From Sandaracinus amylolyticus (GTDB lineage: Bacteria > Myxococcota_A > Polyangia > Polyangiales > Sandaracinaceae): DNA of 64,000 nt. Made by a program: the position numbers and the translations under genes. Positions 53,470 through 62,776 of the stretch are shown one piece after another. The notes under the pieces are model-generated. The model did not search any database and was not told where the DNA came from. It saw only the letters and a list, made by a program, of their open reading frames with translations. The stretch is taken from the NCBI RefSeq assembly GCF_000737325.1, contig NZ_CP011125.1:5456001-5520000 (forward strand). Reading direction: 5' to 3'. The stretch's first letter is position 1; every line of letters starts with the position of its first letter.

Positions 53470-56439
53470 GTGCCCATGCTCCCGCTCGCTCGTGAGATCG
53501 ACACGCCCGCCGCGCGCGCGGCGATCGACGCGTTCGCCGCGGCGGGAGGAGACGCGTCGCACGAGGGCGCGCGCGCGCTGGTCGGGGTGCTCGGCGAGCA
53601 CGCGCCCGCGCTCCTGCCGCTCGCGCTCGGCGATCCGACGCTGCCCGGCGACGTGCTGCGGATCGGGCTCGCGCGGCGCGCGCGCGTCGCCGCGCTGATC
53701 CGGCAGTTCGGCGCGGCGACGCAGGGCATGGAGGACGGGCCCGAGCTGCGGCGCGCGATGCGCCGGCTGCGGCACCGTCACATCGTGCGCATCGCGCTGC
53801 AGGAGATCCTGCGGCTCGCGGACATCGACTCGACGAGCGCGGAGATGGCGGCCCTCGCGGCGGCCGCGTGCGACAGCGCGCTCGAGGCGGCGAAGCGCAC
53901 CGTCGAGAAGCGCTTCGGCGTGCCGGTCGGCGAAGGTGGCGCGCCGATCGGCCTCACGTGCCTCGGCATGGGCAAGCTCGGCGGCTGGGAGCTCAACCTC
54001 GGCAGCGACGTCGATCTCTGCTTCTTCTACGAGACCGACGACGGCGAGGTGCCGGGCGACGCGATCTCGGTGCACGAGCACCACGCGCGCACGACGGCGC
54101 GCTGCGTCGCCGCGATCTCCGACGTGACCGAGGACGGGTTCTGCTTCCGCGTCGATCTGCGGCTGCGCCCCGAGGGCACGCGCGGCCCGCTGGTGAACTC
54201 GCTCGCGAGCGCGGAGCGCTACTACGAGAGCTGGGGGCGGACCTGGGAGCGCGCGGCGCTGCTGCGCGCGCGGCCGATCGCGGGGGATCGCGCGCTGGGG
54301 CGCCGACTGCTCGATGCGCTGCGTCCGTTCGTGTTCCGTCGCACCGTCGATCCCGGGATCGCGCGCGAGATGGCGCAGATGCTCGAGCGCTCGCGTCGCG
54401 AGCTCGCGGTCGACGAGGCGCGCGACGTGAAGCTCGGGCGCGGCGGCATCCGCGAGGCCGAGTTCTTCGTGCAGACGCTGCAGCTCGTGTGGGGCGGGCG
54501 GAACCCGCAGCTCCAGGTGCCGGGCACGATCCAGGCGCTCACGCGGCTCGAGGCCGCCGGGTTGGTGCGCGAGCGCGAGGCGCGCGCGCTCGCGGCGGCA
54601 TGGGCGCGGCTGCGCCGCATCGAGCACCGCATCCACGCGTGGTCGGGCTACCAGACGCACCAGCTGCCGCCCGAAGGCGCCGAGCGCGCGCGCTTCGCAC
54701 GCTCGCTGGGCTACGACGACGATCACGCGCTCGAGCGCGTGATGCGCGAGGATCGCGCGCGCATCGCCGAGCTCTTCGACTCGCTGATGCCCGAGGGCAC
54801 GAGCGGCCGGCGCGAGCGCACGGCGCGCGAGGAGCAGCTCGAGGCGCTCTGTGATCGCATCGCGTCGGGGGCCGACGTCGACACCGTCGCGGAGCTCGTC
54901 GCGCCGCTGCTCCCGGTGGGCGATCCCCACGAGGCCGCGGAGCACCTCTGTCGCCTCGCCCGGCGCGCCGACGCACCGCTCGGCCCGGTGATGCGCGAGA
55001 CCGATCCCGAGCTCGGCCCGCGCCTGCTCGAGGAGGTCTCGAGCGTCGCCGATCCGATGGCGAGCCTGCGCCACCTCGCGGAGTTCTTCGCGCGCCTGCG
55101 CGGGCTGTCGCACGAGCGGAGGCTCTTCGAAGATCCGCTGCTGCTCCGGCGCCTCGTCGCGCTCTTCGGCACGTCGGTCACGCTCTCGAGCGGGCTCATC
55201 GGGCACCCGGAGGAGCTCGATCTCCTCCTCGCGCCGGGTGTCGTCGACGCGCGCGAGGTCGACGCGCTGCACGCCGAGGTCGACGCGCTGATCGCGCGCG
55301 ACGACGAGGTCGACGCGGAGGCCGTGGTCGCGGCGATGCGGCGCGCCAAGCGCGGCGCGACGCTGCGCGCGGGGCTCGCGCTCGCGGCCGGCGAGCTCGC
55401 GCTCGACGACTGCATGCGCGTGCTGACGCTCACCGCGGAGCGACAGATCCGCGCCGCGGTCGCGCTCGCGACGCGCGAGTCGATCGCGCGCTTCGGACCG
55501 CCGGCGATCGGCGCGAACGGCGAGCGCGCATCGCTCGTCGTGGTCGCGATGGGGAAGCTCGGCGCGCGCGAGCTCGGCTTCGGCGGCGACCTCGATCTGA
55601 TCTTCCTCTACGACGAGGACGGCGACACCGAAGGCGCGCGCTCGATCGGCCACGCCGAGCTCTTCTCGCGCATCGCGCAGCGCACCGTCCGCGTGCTCTC
55701 GCAGCCCGACGGCGAGGGCCCCGGCTACGCGACCGACACCCGCCTCCGCCCCAGCGGCGCGCAAGGCACGCTCGTCGTCTCGCTCGCGTCGTTCGATCGC
55801 TACCACCACGAGAACGCGGCGCCGTGGGAGCGACAGGCGCTGCTCCGCGCGCGCCCGATCGCGGGCGAGCCCGCGCTCTGCGAGGCCGTCCGCGCGCGCA
55901 TCGCCGCGATCACGGTCGGCGGCGAGCCGCCTCCGCCGCCCGAAGCGCTCGCGGAGATGCGCGCGCGCATCCAGACCGAGCTTGCTGGCGAGAGCCGCGA
56001 TCGATACCATCCCAAGCTCGGCTTCGGGGGTCTGGTGGACGTCGAGTTCCTCGCCCAATGGCTTCAGATGGAGCAGCGACTCCGGACGGAGCCCGAGGCG
56101 GTCCCCACCACGCCGGGCCTCGTCGCCGCGCTCGCGAGCGCGGGGCGCATCTCGCGCGCCGACGCGGACGCGCTGATCGAGGGCTTCGCGTTCCTGCGCG
56201 CGATCGAGCAGACGCTGAAGCTCCTCGACGAGACGCGCGAGCCCGTCCTGCGACCGGGATCGCGCACCGCGGAGCAGCTCGCGCGACGGCTCGGCATCCG
56301 AGAGCGCGACGGGCACGATCCCGCGCGCGTGCTGACCTCGTCGTACCAGCGCACCGTCGAGGAGATCCGCGCCGTGTTCGAGCGCGTCATCGCGCCGGTG
56401 CCGGCGCCCTCGCCGTGGTCTGCGGAGGCGAGCGCGTGA
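53470..56439 (+). CDS. glnE: Glutamine synthetase adenylyltransferase/deadenylylase
   Basis: A 989-residue bifunctional enzyme that adds AMP to, and removes it from, glutamine synthetase. Two nucleotidyltransferase domains are present: LGMGKLGGWELNLGSDVDLC near residue 163 and VAMGKLGARELGFGGDLDLI near 692, each with a G-S/G-D-x-D motif, plus the linking helical regions with FVQTLQLVWGGRNPQL, LRLRPEGTRGP-type and DTRLRPSGAQGTLVVSLASF. Length is close to the about 950 of family members. Start GTG 53470 (ATG 53476 possible). Its TGA overlaps the GTG of the next gene. gdhA, elsewhere in the window, serves the same nitrogen branch. Confidence 0.94.
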   Translation: MPMLPLAREIDTPAARAAIDAFAAAGGDASHEGARALVGVLGEHAPALLPLALGDPTLPGDVLRIGLARRARVAALIRQFGAATQGMEDGPELRRAMRRLRHRHIVRIALQEILRLADIDSTSAEMAALAAAACDSALEAAKRTVEKRFGVPVGEGGAPIGLTCLGMGKLGGWELNLGSDVDLCFFYETDDGEVPGDAISVHEHHARTTARCVAAISDVTEDGFCFRVDLRLRPEGTRGPLVNSLASAERYYESWGRTWERAALLRARPIAGDRALGRRLLDALRPFVFRRTVDPGIAREMAQMLERSRRELAVDEARDVKLGRGGIREAEFFVQTLQLVWGGRNPQLQVPGTIQALTRLEAAGLVREREARALAAAWARLRRIEHRIHAWSGYQTHQLPPEGAERARFARSLGYDDDHALERVMREDRARIAELFDSLMPEGTSGRRERTAREEQLEALCDRIASGADVDTVAELVAPLLPVGDPHEAAEHLCRLARRADAPLGPVMRETDPELGPRLLEEVSSVADPMASLRHLAEFFARLRGLSHERRLFEDPLLLRRLVALFGTSVTLSSGLIGHPEELDLLLAPGVVDAREVDALHAEVDALIARDDEVDAEAVVAAMRRAKRGATLRAGLALAAGELALDDCMRVLTLTAERQIRAAVALATRESIARFGPPAIGANGERASLVVVAMGKLGARELGFGGDLDLIFLYDEDGDTEGARSIGHAELFSRIAQRTVRVLSQPDGEGPGYATDTRLRPSGAQGTLVVSLASFDRYHHENAAPWERQALLRARPIAGEPALCEAVRARIAAITVGGEPPPPPEALAEMRARIQTELAGESRDRYHPKLGFGGLVDVEFLAQWLQMEQRLRTEPEAVPTTPGLVAALASAGRISRADADALIEGFAFLRAIEQTLKLLDETREPVLRPGSRTAEQLARRLGIRERDGHDPARVLTSSYQRTVEEIRAVFERVIAPVPAPSPWSAEASA

Positions 56440-58742
56440 TCCCGCTCTCCGTGTTCGTCGTGCATCCCGACGCCGCGATCGCGGCGCGCATCGCGAGAGC
56501 GGTCGCGGTCGCGGGCCACGCGCCCGTCATGCTCGCGGACGGCGAGCGCGCGATCGACCGCTTCGTGCAGGAGCCGGCCGACGTGGTCGTCGTCGACTTC
56601 TTCCTGCCGGGGCGCGACGGCGTGGCGACGATCGAGTCGATCCGCTGGGCGCCCGGCGGCCGCGACGCGCACGTGGTGCTGCTCGGGGAGCGCAACCCCG
56701 AGAGCGCGACGCTCTACGAGCTCGGTCGGCGCGTGGGCGCGACCGCGACGCTGCTCGGACCGCTCGACGACGACGCGATCGAGCGCCTCGTCGACGTGCT
56801 CGCCCGCCCGCCCGGCGAGAGCACGCGCGTCGCGAGCGCCGACGAGATCGGCGGACAGCTCGAGCGCCTGCTGCTCCCGACCGACGCGTTCGCGCAGCGC
56901 CCGACGATCACCGACGCGAAGCGCGAGGACGCGGGCGACACCGACGAGCCGCCCGCCGGCGACGACGCGGCCGCGGCGTGGCCCGTGGTCGAGACCGTGA
57001 TGGCGAACGCGTCGCGCGCGCCGACGCGCGAGGCGCACCACGACCTCGAGGACGGCGGCTCCGGCGTGCTGCGTCGTCCCACGTCGGGCCGCCTCACGAC
57101 GCCGCCGCCCGCGATGCGCACCCCGGAGATCACGCCCGCTCGCGAGATCCCGCCCGAGGCGGATGCCGCGCACGCCGGTGCTCGCGAGGTGTTCGCCGAT
57201 GCCGCCGCGCTCGAAGAAGGCCGTCACGTCGGCGCCGACGCGCGCGCGAGCGAAGAAGGCTCGCAGCGCATCATGGGCACCTTCGAGGAGGCGAGCTTCG
57301 CCGCGCTCCTGCGGCGCCTCGCCGATCAGCGCGCGAGCGGCGCGCTCGTGTGCGTCGCCGAGGGGCTGCGGCGCGAGACGACGACGGGCGATCCACCCAC
57401 GAAGGTCGTCTACTTCCGCGCCGGGGTGCCGACCCACGTGCGCTCGAACCTGCTCGACGAGTGCCTCGGTCAGATCCTCCTGCGCCGCCGCCGCATCGGC
57501 GCGGCGACGCTCGAGGAGTCGATCCGCCGCATGCGCCTCGGGCACGGCCTCCAGGGCGAGATCCTGATCGACATGGGCGCGCTCGCGCCGCTCGAGCTCG
57601 GCGAGGCGCTCGCCGATCAGGCGCGCGACAAGCTCTTCGACGTGTTCGGCTGGATGCGCGGGACCTATCGGTTCTCGACCAAGCTCGAGCCGCCCGCGGG
57701 CTCGGTCGGCATCGAGCTCGGGCTCGCGGAGATCGTCTACGAGGGCGTGTGCGCGGCGATGCCCGCGACGCGCCTCTTCGAGCTTCTCTCGCCGCACCTC
57801 GCGCGGTACCTCGTGCCCGATCCGGTCCAGCTCGCGCGCTTCGTGCGCGTGCGCCTCGTGCCCGAAGCGCGGCAGGTGCTCGGGCGCGTCGACGGCAAGC
57901 TCACGCTGCGCGAGGTGCTCTCGATGGGCACGCGCCCCGGCGCGGTCGCGCAGCTCGTCTACGCGATGGAGTGCCTCGGCGCGGTGCACTACGCCGAGAC
58001 GCCCGGGCGCGCGCTGCGCTCGAGCGAGACACGCGGGCTGCCCTCGAGCCGCAGCGTGCCGACGCCGCTCTCCGCCGAGGACGCCACCGGCGACGACGCG
58101 ATGGAGCAGATCGCCGACGAGGCGACCGAGCCGCCGCACGGCGTCCTGCTCCCGCCCCGGCATGCGGGCGGCGAAGGCGCGGGCGAAGCGTGGGACGACG
58201 CGACCTCGCCGGCGCGCGGGCGCGTGGTGCCCGACGCCCGCCCCGGGATGGCGCGCGGTGACGCCTCGGGCATGCTCGCGACGCCCGAGCACGACGAGCG
58301 TCGCGAGCCCGCGCCCATCGCCGACGAGGACGACGAGACGGCGCCGCCGACCGGTCTCGACGCGCGCGTCGACGAGCTCTTCGAGGCCGAGCGCCACTTC
58401 CGGCGCGGCAACCGCGCGCTCGATCGCGGCAAGGTCGCGGAGGCGCTCGGCGCGTTCTCGAAGGCGTACGAGATCTGTCCGGACCAGGGCGAGTTCCTCG
58501 CGTACGTCGGCTGGGCGCGGCACTGCCTCGCGCCGGAGGACCGCCGCTCGAACGACGCCGCGCTCGCCGAGCTCGCGCAGGCGCGCGATCTCTCGCCCGA
58601 GCTCCACGTGACGCACCTGCTCCACGCGCGCGTGCTCGCGAGCGCGGGCCGCACTGCCGAGGCGCACGGGGCGTACCTGCGCGTGCTGCAGATCGATCCC
58701 GGCTGCGCGGAGGCCCGCGCCGCGATCGACGCGCTCGTGTGA
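56436..58742 (+). CDS. Receiver-DUF4388-TPR protein coupled to glnE
   Basis: A 768-residue cytoplasmic protein beginning at GTG 56436 inside the glnE stop. Residues about 1-120 are a receiver domain (LSVFVVHPDAAIAARIARAV, ADVVVVDFFLPGRDGVAT with phospho-acceptor Asp near 50). After a low-complexity linker, a DUF4388/PATAN-like domain spans about 280-525 (FEEASFAALLRRLADQRASG, VVYFRAGVPTHVRSNLLDEC, KLFDVFGWMRGTYRFSTKLE). The C-terminus has TPR helices (GNRALDRGKVAEALGAFSKA, LHARVLASAGRTAEAHGAYL). Such proteins are typical of Myxococcota signalling and motility. Translational coupling to glnE suggests joint dosage, though a functional link to nitrogen control is only an inference. Confidence 0.85.
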   Translation: MIPLSVFVVHPDAAIAARIARAVAVAGHAPVMLADGERAIDRFVQEPADVVVVDFFLPGRDGVATIESIRWAPGGRDAHVVLLGERNPESATLYELGRRVGATATLLGPLDDDAIERLVDVLARPPGESTRVASADEIGGQLERLLLPTDAFAQRPTITDAKREDAGDTDEPPAGDDAAAAWPVVETVMANASRAPTREAHHDLEDGGSGVLRRPTSGRLTTPPPAMRTPEITPAREIPPEADAAHAGAREVFADAAALEEGRHVGADARASEEGSQRIMGTFEEASFAALLRRLADQRASGALVCVAEGLRRETTTGDPPTKVVYFRAGVPTHVRSNLLDECLGQILLRRRRIGAATLEESIRRMRLGHGLQGEILIDMGALAPLELGEALADQARDKLFDVFGWMRGTYRFSTKLEPPAGSVGIELGLAEIVYEGVCAAMPATRLFELLSPHLARYLVPDPVQLARFVRVRLVPEARQVLGRVDGKLTLREVLSMGTRPGAVAQLVYAMECLGAVHYAETPGRALRSSETRGLPSSRSVPTPLSAEDATGDDAMEQIADEATEPPHGVLLPPRHAGGEGAGEAWDDATSPARGRVVPDARPGMARGDASGMLATPEHDERREPAPIADEDDETAPPTGLDARVDELFEAERHFRRGNRALDRGKVAEALGAFSKAYEICPDQGEFLAYVGWARHCLAPEDRRSNDAALAELAQARDLSPELHVTHLLHARVLASAGRTAEAHGAYLRVLQIDPGCAEARAAIDALV

Positions 58743-58753
58743 GCGGCGCGCGC

Positions 58754-58783
58754 TTGAAAGAACGGCGTCGCGGCCGATAGATA
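58754..58783 (+). promoter_or_regulatory. Putative promoter of glk
   Basis: TTGAAA (58754-58759) and TAGATA (58778-58783) are 18 bases apart; the -10-like hexamer ends 6 bases before the ATG at 58790, so the mRNA would be leaderless. Confidence 0.4.
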
Positions 58784-58789
58784 GGCGCG

Positions 58790-59794
58790 ATGGTGACGAT
58801 CGGAACGCGGGTGCTCGCCGGGGACGTGGGCGGCACCAAGACCGCTCTCTCGCTCTGCGAGCGGCACGAGCGGGGCTGGATCGAGGTCGCGACGACCACC
58901 TTCCCCAGCGCGGACCACGCCGGGCTCGAGGCCCCGGCGCGAGCGTTCCTCCAGACCGTCGGCGGCGCGCCGATCTCCGCGGCCGCCTTCGGGGTCGCGG
59001 GGCCGGTGAAGGACCACCGTGTCTACACCACCAACCTGCCCTGGCTCGTCGACGGGCCCTCGCTCGCCGTCGCGCTGGGCGCGCAGCGCGTCGCGGTGAT
59101 CAACGACTTCGAGGCGACGGCGCGCGGGCTCCTCGAGCTCGGCCCCGAGCACGTCGCGGTGATCCAGGAGGGCGTCATCGACCCGATGGGCCCGATCGCG
59201 CTGCTCGGCGCCGGGACCGGCCTCGGCGAGGCCACCGTGGTGCGCACGCCCGCGGGAGTGCGCGTGCTGCCGAGCGAGGGCGGGCACACCGACTTCGCGC
59301 CGCGCGACGAGGTGGAGGACGGGCTCCTGCGCTTCCTGCGCCGCCGCCATCCCGATCACGTCTCGTACGAGCGCGTCGTCTCCGGCATGGGCCTCGCGGC
59401 GATCCACGCGTACGTCGTCGAGAGCGGCCTCGCGACGTGCCATCCGTCGACGCTCGCGCGTCTGGTCGACGAAGACCCCGGCGCGGTGATCGGCGAGCTC
59501 GGTGCCTCCGGCAGCGACCCCGCATGCGCGCACGCGGTGGCGATGTTCGTGTCGCTCTATGGCGCCGAGGCCGGCAATCTCGCGCTCAAGACGCTCCCGA
59601 CGGGCGGGCTCTTCGTCGCGGGCGGGATCGCGCCCAAGCTGCTCGGCGCGATCCGCGGCGGCGCGTTCCTCTCGTCGTTCCTCGCGAAGGGACGGATGCG
59701 CCCGGTGCTCGAGACGATCCGCATCTCGATCGTCGTCGAGCCGCGCGTCGGGCTGCACGGCGCGCGCGCGCTCGCGGCCTCGCTCGTGGAGTGA
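58790..59794 (+). CDS. glk: Glucokinase
   Basis: A 334-residue ATP-dependent glucose kinase of the Glk (not ROK) family. ATP-binding LAGDVGGTKTALSLCE at about 9-24, AAFGVAGPVKDHRVYTTNLP, INDFEATARGL with the catalytic Asp, GAGTGLGEATVV, VLPSEGGHTDFAPRDEVED, and the C-terminal GLFVAGGIAPKLL. Length and order match. It would feed glucose into glycolysis. It follows the receiver/TPR gene by 47 bases with its own promoter-like sequence. Confidence 0.93.
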   Translation: MVTIGTRVLAGDVGGTKTALSLCERHERGWIEVATTTFPSADHAGLEAPARAFLQTVGGAPISAAAFGVAGPVKDHRVYTTNLPWLVDGPSLAVALGAQRVAVINDFEATARGLLELGPEHVAVIQEGVIDPMGPIALLGAGTGLGEATVVRTPAGVRVLPSEGGHTDFAPRDEVEDGLLRFLRRRHPDHVSYERVVSGMGLAAIHAYVVESGLATCHPSTLARLVDEDPGAVIGELGASGSDPACAHAVAMFVSLYGAEAGNLALKTLPTGGLFVAGGIAPKLLGAIRGGAFLSSFLAKGRMRPVLETIRISIVVEPRVGLHGARALAASLVE

Positions 59795-59862
59795 TCACGC
59801 GACGTTCGACACGCTCGGACGCGGCGGGTACCCTCGCGCGTCACCCACCGGAACACGCTTCG

Positions 59863-62397
59863 ATGGACGTCACCTGCGAGCGCTGCGGGACCGAGTACGA
59901 GTTCGACGAGACGCTCGTCGCGGCGCGCGGGACCACGGTCAAGTGCACGAACTGCGGGCACCTCTTCAAGGTGTTCCGCCCGGGCGCCGCGGCAGCGTCG
60001 AGCGCGCCCGGCGACGCGCGCGTGTGGACCATTCGCCGCGCCGGCGGCGGGCCGAGCGAGAGCATCGCGTCGCTGAAGGAGCTGCAGCGCCGGATCACGC
60101 TCGGTCAGCTCACGCCGGACGACGAGATCTCGCGCAGCGGCGAGGGCTGGAAGCGCCTCGGCGACATCGCCGAGCTCCAGACGTTCTTCGCGGCGGCGCA
60201 CGCCGGCCGCGGCGAGCGTCGCGACGCGACGGGCACCCAGCGCCGCGAGCCGACCGGCGCGAGCGCGACGCGGCGCGAGCCTGCGGGCCGCGAGCCTGCG
60301 GGCCGCGAGCCGACCGGCCGCGAGCCGACCGGGCGCGAGCCGACCGGCCGCGAGCCGACCGGCCGCCAGCCCACGGGGCGCGGCGACGATCGCCGGGCGT
60401 ACGCGCCGACGATGGAGATGGCGGGCCCGGCACCGAGCGCGCCCCCCGCGGGCCGCGGCCAGGGCGCCGGCAAGTCGACGATGCTGGGCATGGGCGGCGC
60501 GAGCGCGCCGCCGCCGCGGCCGTCGTCGCAGCCGCTGCCCGCGGTCGACGAGATCAAGGGGCGCACCCTCGAGATGGCGGTGCCCCCGCCCGCCGGCGCA
60601 CCGACGCCCTCGCAGGCGCCTCGGAGCGGCTCTGCGTCCGCGCCGCGCCCGGTGTCCGACGCCCACGCGACCACGCCCGGCGGCGCGCGCGCGCCCTCGG
60701 CGCGACCGCCCGCCCCGCCGCGCGCCGCGCCCCCGACGTCACGCCCGCCCGCGCCCACGCTCGGCGCGACGACGCCGGCGCCCCTGCCGCCTCCGCCGCA
60801 CGCGCCGGCGAGCCCGTCCACGCCGGCGCCCCGCACGGCGACGCCGACGCCCTCGGGCGAGAAGCGCCCGTCGTTCCGCCCGCTCCACGTCGACGAGGAC
60901 GACGATCAGCCGGCACGCCCCCGCGCGCGCAGCCGCAGCGGGCTCTGGGTCGCGCTGGTCGTGCTGCTCGCGATCGGCGGCGGCGTGGCGGCGGGATGGG
61001 ACGGGATCGCGGCGCTGCTCGGCGGCGGCGAGGAGGCCGATCGCGCCGCGCCGTTCGTGGCCGCGGGCGACGAGGCGCTCCGGCTCGATCACGAGGACGC
61101 GTACGACGACGCGATCGCGCACTACACGAAGGCGCTCGCGTTCCGCGAGCACGACGCGCGCGCGCTCACCGGTCTGTCGCGCGCCCACGCGCTGATCGCG
61201 CAGCAGCACACGTTCGACGCGATCGATCTCGAGGCGCGCGCCGAGGCCGACGCGACGCTGCGCGGCGAGGCCGCGACGCTGAGGCGCGACGCGCGCGAGC
61301 ACGCCGAGGATGCGCGCGAGCACGCCGAGGCGGCCGCGCGACACGGCGCGGGCGACGCCGACGCCGAGATCGCCCTGAGCGACGCGCTGCGGCTCGCCGG
61401 AGACCCGACGCTCTCGCGCTCGCGGCTCGATCGTGCGCGCACGCTGCGCAGCGCGCCGTCGGCCGAGGGCCTGCGCGTCGAGGCGCTGCTGGTCGCCGAT
61501 CAGGCGGGCGCGATCGCGGCGGCGCGTCCGCTCGCCGAGCGCGCGATCGCGGAGGACCCGGGGCTCGTGCGCGCGCGCCTGCTGCTCGCGCGGGCCCACC
61601 TCGCGGCGGGCGACGTGAGCGCGGCGCAGCTCCAGCTGCAAGCCGTGCTCGATCGCGTCCCCGAGCACCCGATCGCCACCGCGATGCGCGCCGCGATCGA
61701 CGCAGGACGTCCGCCCGCCGCGCCCGTGGTGGCGAGCGCCGACGCCGGCACGCCCGTCGCGGTGGCGCCGCCTCCCACGCCGACGCCTCCGCCGCCGACG
61801 ACCACGACCAGCACCCCGCCGCCGACCCCGACGGTCGCGTCCCCGCCCACGACGCCGGCCGAGCCCGCGATGCCGCGCGGCTACGACGCGCTGGTGCGCG
61901 AGGCCGAGCAGCGCCTCGAGAACGGCGACACGCGGCGCGCCCGCGCGCTCTACGAGCAGGCGCTCCGCGAGCGCGCCGGGCCCGAGGCGAGCGCGGGGCT
62001 CGGCTTCGTGATGCTCGCCGAGGGCAACGTCCGCGGCGCGCTGACGCAGCTCGAGACCGCGGCGGATCGCGGGTACGCCGACGCGCTGATCGGCGTGGGC
62101 GACGCGCACCGGCGGCTCAACCAGCGCGAGCAAGCGCTCTCGGCGTACGAGCGCTACCTCGAGCGCGCGCCGAACGGCAGCCGCGCGTCGATCGCGCGCC
62201 GCCAGGCGGACCGACTGCGCACCGAGCTCGGCGCCAGCAGCGCTCCCGAGCCCACGCCGACGCCGCAGCCGACGCCCGAGCCGAGCGAGCCGGCGCCGGA
62301 CACGACGCCGACCACCGCGCCCGACGAGCTCCCGGGACCGCGGGGCAGCACCGCGCCGCCGCCGAGCGACGTCCCCGCGATCGACTCCGAGCCCTGA
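59863..62397 (+). CDS. Zinc-ribbon/GYF-like membrane protein with TPR region
   Basis: An 844-residue modular protein. Residues 1-40 are an MJ0042-type zinc ribbon (CERCGTEYEFDETLVAARGT then KCTNCGH), followed by a GYF-like domain (about 55-110, WTIRRAGGGPSESIASLKEL) similar to that of the pseudokinase at 19520. A seven-unit REPTG-type repeat (138-172) and a long Pro/Ala linker lead to one membrane segment (about 361-378, LWVALVVLLAIGGGVAAG). The extracytoplasmic part has two TPR-like regions (about 390-570 and 640-745) separated by a Pro/Thr linker, and ends in a Pro-rich tail. Such zinc-ribbon/TPR proteins are known from myxobacterial gliding and envelope machinery. Partner unknown. Confidence 0.82.
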   Translation: MDVTCERCGTEYEFDETLVAARGTTVKCTNCGHLFKVFRPGAAAASSAPGDARVWTIRRAGGGPSESIASLKELQRRITLGQLTPDDEISRSGEGWKRLGDIAELQTFFAAAHAGRGERRDATGTQRREPTGASATRREPAGREPAGREPTGREPTGREPTGREPTGRQPTGRGDDRRAYAPTMEMAGPAPSAPPAGRGQGAGKSTMLGMGGASAPPPRPSSQPLPAVDEIKGRTLEMAVPPPAGAPTPSQAPRSGSASAPRPVSDAHATTPGGARAPSARPPAPPRAAPPTSRPPAPTLGATTPAPLPPPPHAPASPSTPAPRTATPTPSGEKRPSFRPLHVDEDDDQPARPRARSRSGLWVALVVLLAIGGGVAAGWDGIAALLGGGEEADRAAPFVAAGDEALRLDHEDAYDDAIAHYTKALAFREHDARALTGLSRAHALIAQQHTFDAIDLEARAEADATLRGEAATLRRDAREHAEDAREHAEAAARHGAGDADAEIALSDALRLAGDPTLSRSRLDRARTLRSAPSAEGLRVEALLVADQAGAIAAARPLAERAIAEDPGLVRARLLLARAHLAAGDVSAAQLQLQAVLDRVPEHPIATAMRAAIDAGRPPAAPVVASADAGTPVAVAPPPTPTPPPPTTTTSTPPPTPTVASPPTTPAEPAMPRGYDALVREAEQRLENGDTRRARALYEQALRERAGPEASAGLGFVMLAEGNVRGALTQLETAADRGYADALIGVGDAHRRLNQREQALSAYERYLERAPNGSRASIARRQADRLRTELGASSAPEPTPTPQPTPEPSEPAPDTTPTTAPDELPGPRGSTAPPPSDVPAIDSEP
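60274..60378 (+). repeat. Seven in-frame 15-bp units in the zinc-ribbon/TPR gene
   Basis: Units encode REPAG twice, REPTG four times and RQPTG once (residues 138-172). The period of 15 keeps the frame, so copy number can change without breaking the protein. It lies in the linker between the GYF-like domain and the Pro-rich region. Confidence 0.9.
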
Positions 62398-62436
62398 AAC
62401 GACGGCGAGACCGGGCACGCCATCGCCAGGGCGGCA

Positions 62437-62694
62437 CCGGACACGCGGCCGAGGGCTCCCACACATTCTCCGCGCGGCCCCGGACACGCCGCCGGCGCCT
62501 CCGACACGTTCTCGCGGGGCCCCCGGACGCGCGGCGGAGGCCGCCCTGCGAATCCCCGGAACGCACCGGACACGCGGCGGGGGCCGCCCTGCGAATTCCA
62601 GGAACGCACCGGACACGCGGCGGAGGCCGCCCTGCGAGTCCCAGGAACGCACCGGACACGCGGCGGGGGCCGCCCTGCGAATCCCAGGACGCGT
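62437..62694. repeat. Six tandem 43-bp units between the TPR gene and sppA
   Basis: The segment CCGGACACGCGGC, or close variants, recurs at 62437, 62480, 62523, 62566, 62609 and 62652, exactly 43 bases apart; the first two copies are diverged and the last four nearly identical. Each of the last four contains a GGCGG/CCGCC mini-hairpin and the core GCCCTGCGA. It fills most of the 379-base gap (62398-62776). No coding frame is convincing, since 43 is not a multiple of three. The array shares its unit length and copy number, but not its sequence, with that at 24081. Confidence 0.9.
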
Positions 62695-62761
62695 CCCGCC
62701 GAGCGTCCGGTGCCACCTCGTCGATCGATCGGGCCCGCGAGCGCTCGGGACGCGCTGGCCC

Positions 62762-62767
62762 TACCAT
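62762..62767 (+). promoter_or_regulatory. Putative -10 element for a leaderless sppA mRNA
   Basis: TACCAT lies 9 bases before the ATG at 62777, with no ribosome binding site between. Confidence 0.45.
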
Positions 62768-62776
62768 CGCGTTCGC

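Noticed and set aside
48547-56316. A minus-strand open frame of nearly 2,600 codons
   Set aside because: It is the antisense of secD-yajC flank, the RND gene, the KimA-like gene and glnE. High GC makes stop codons rare in that frame, and the translation is Arg/His/Glu-rich noise without any domain.
62437-62694. CRISPR array
   Set aside because: The same reasons: no spacers and no cas genes; units are continuous.
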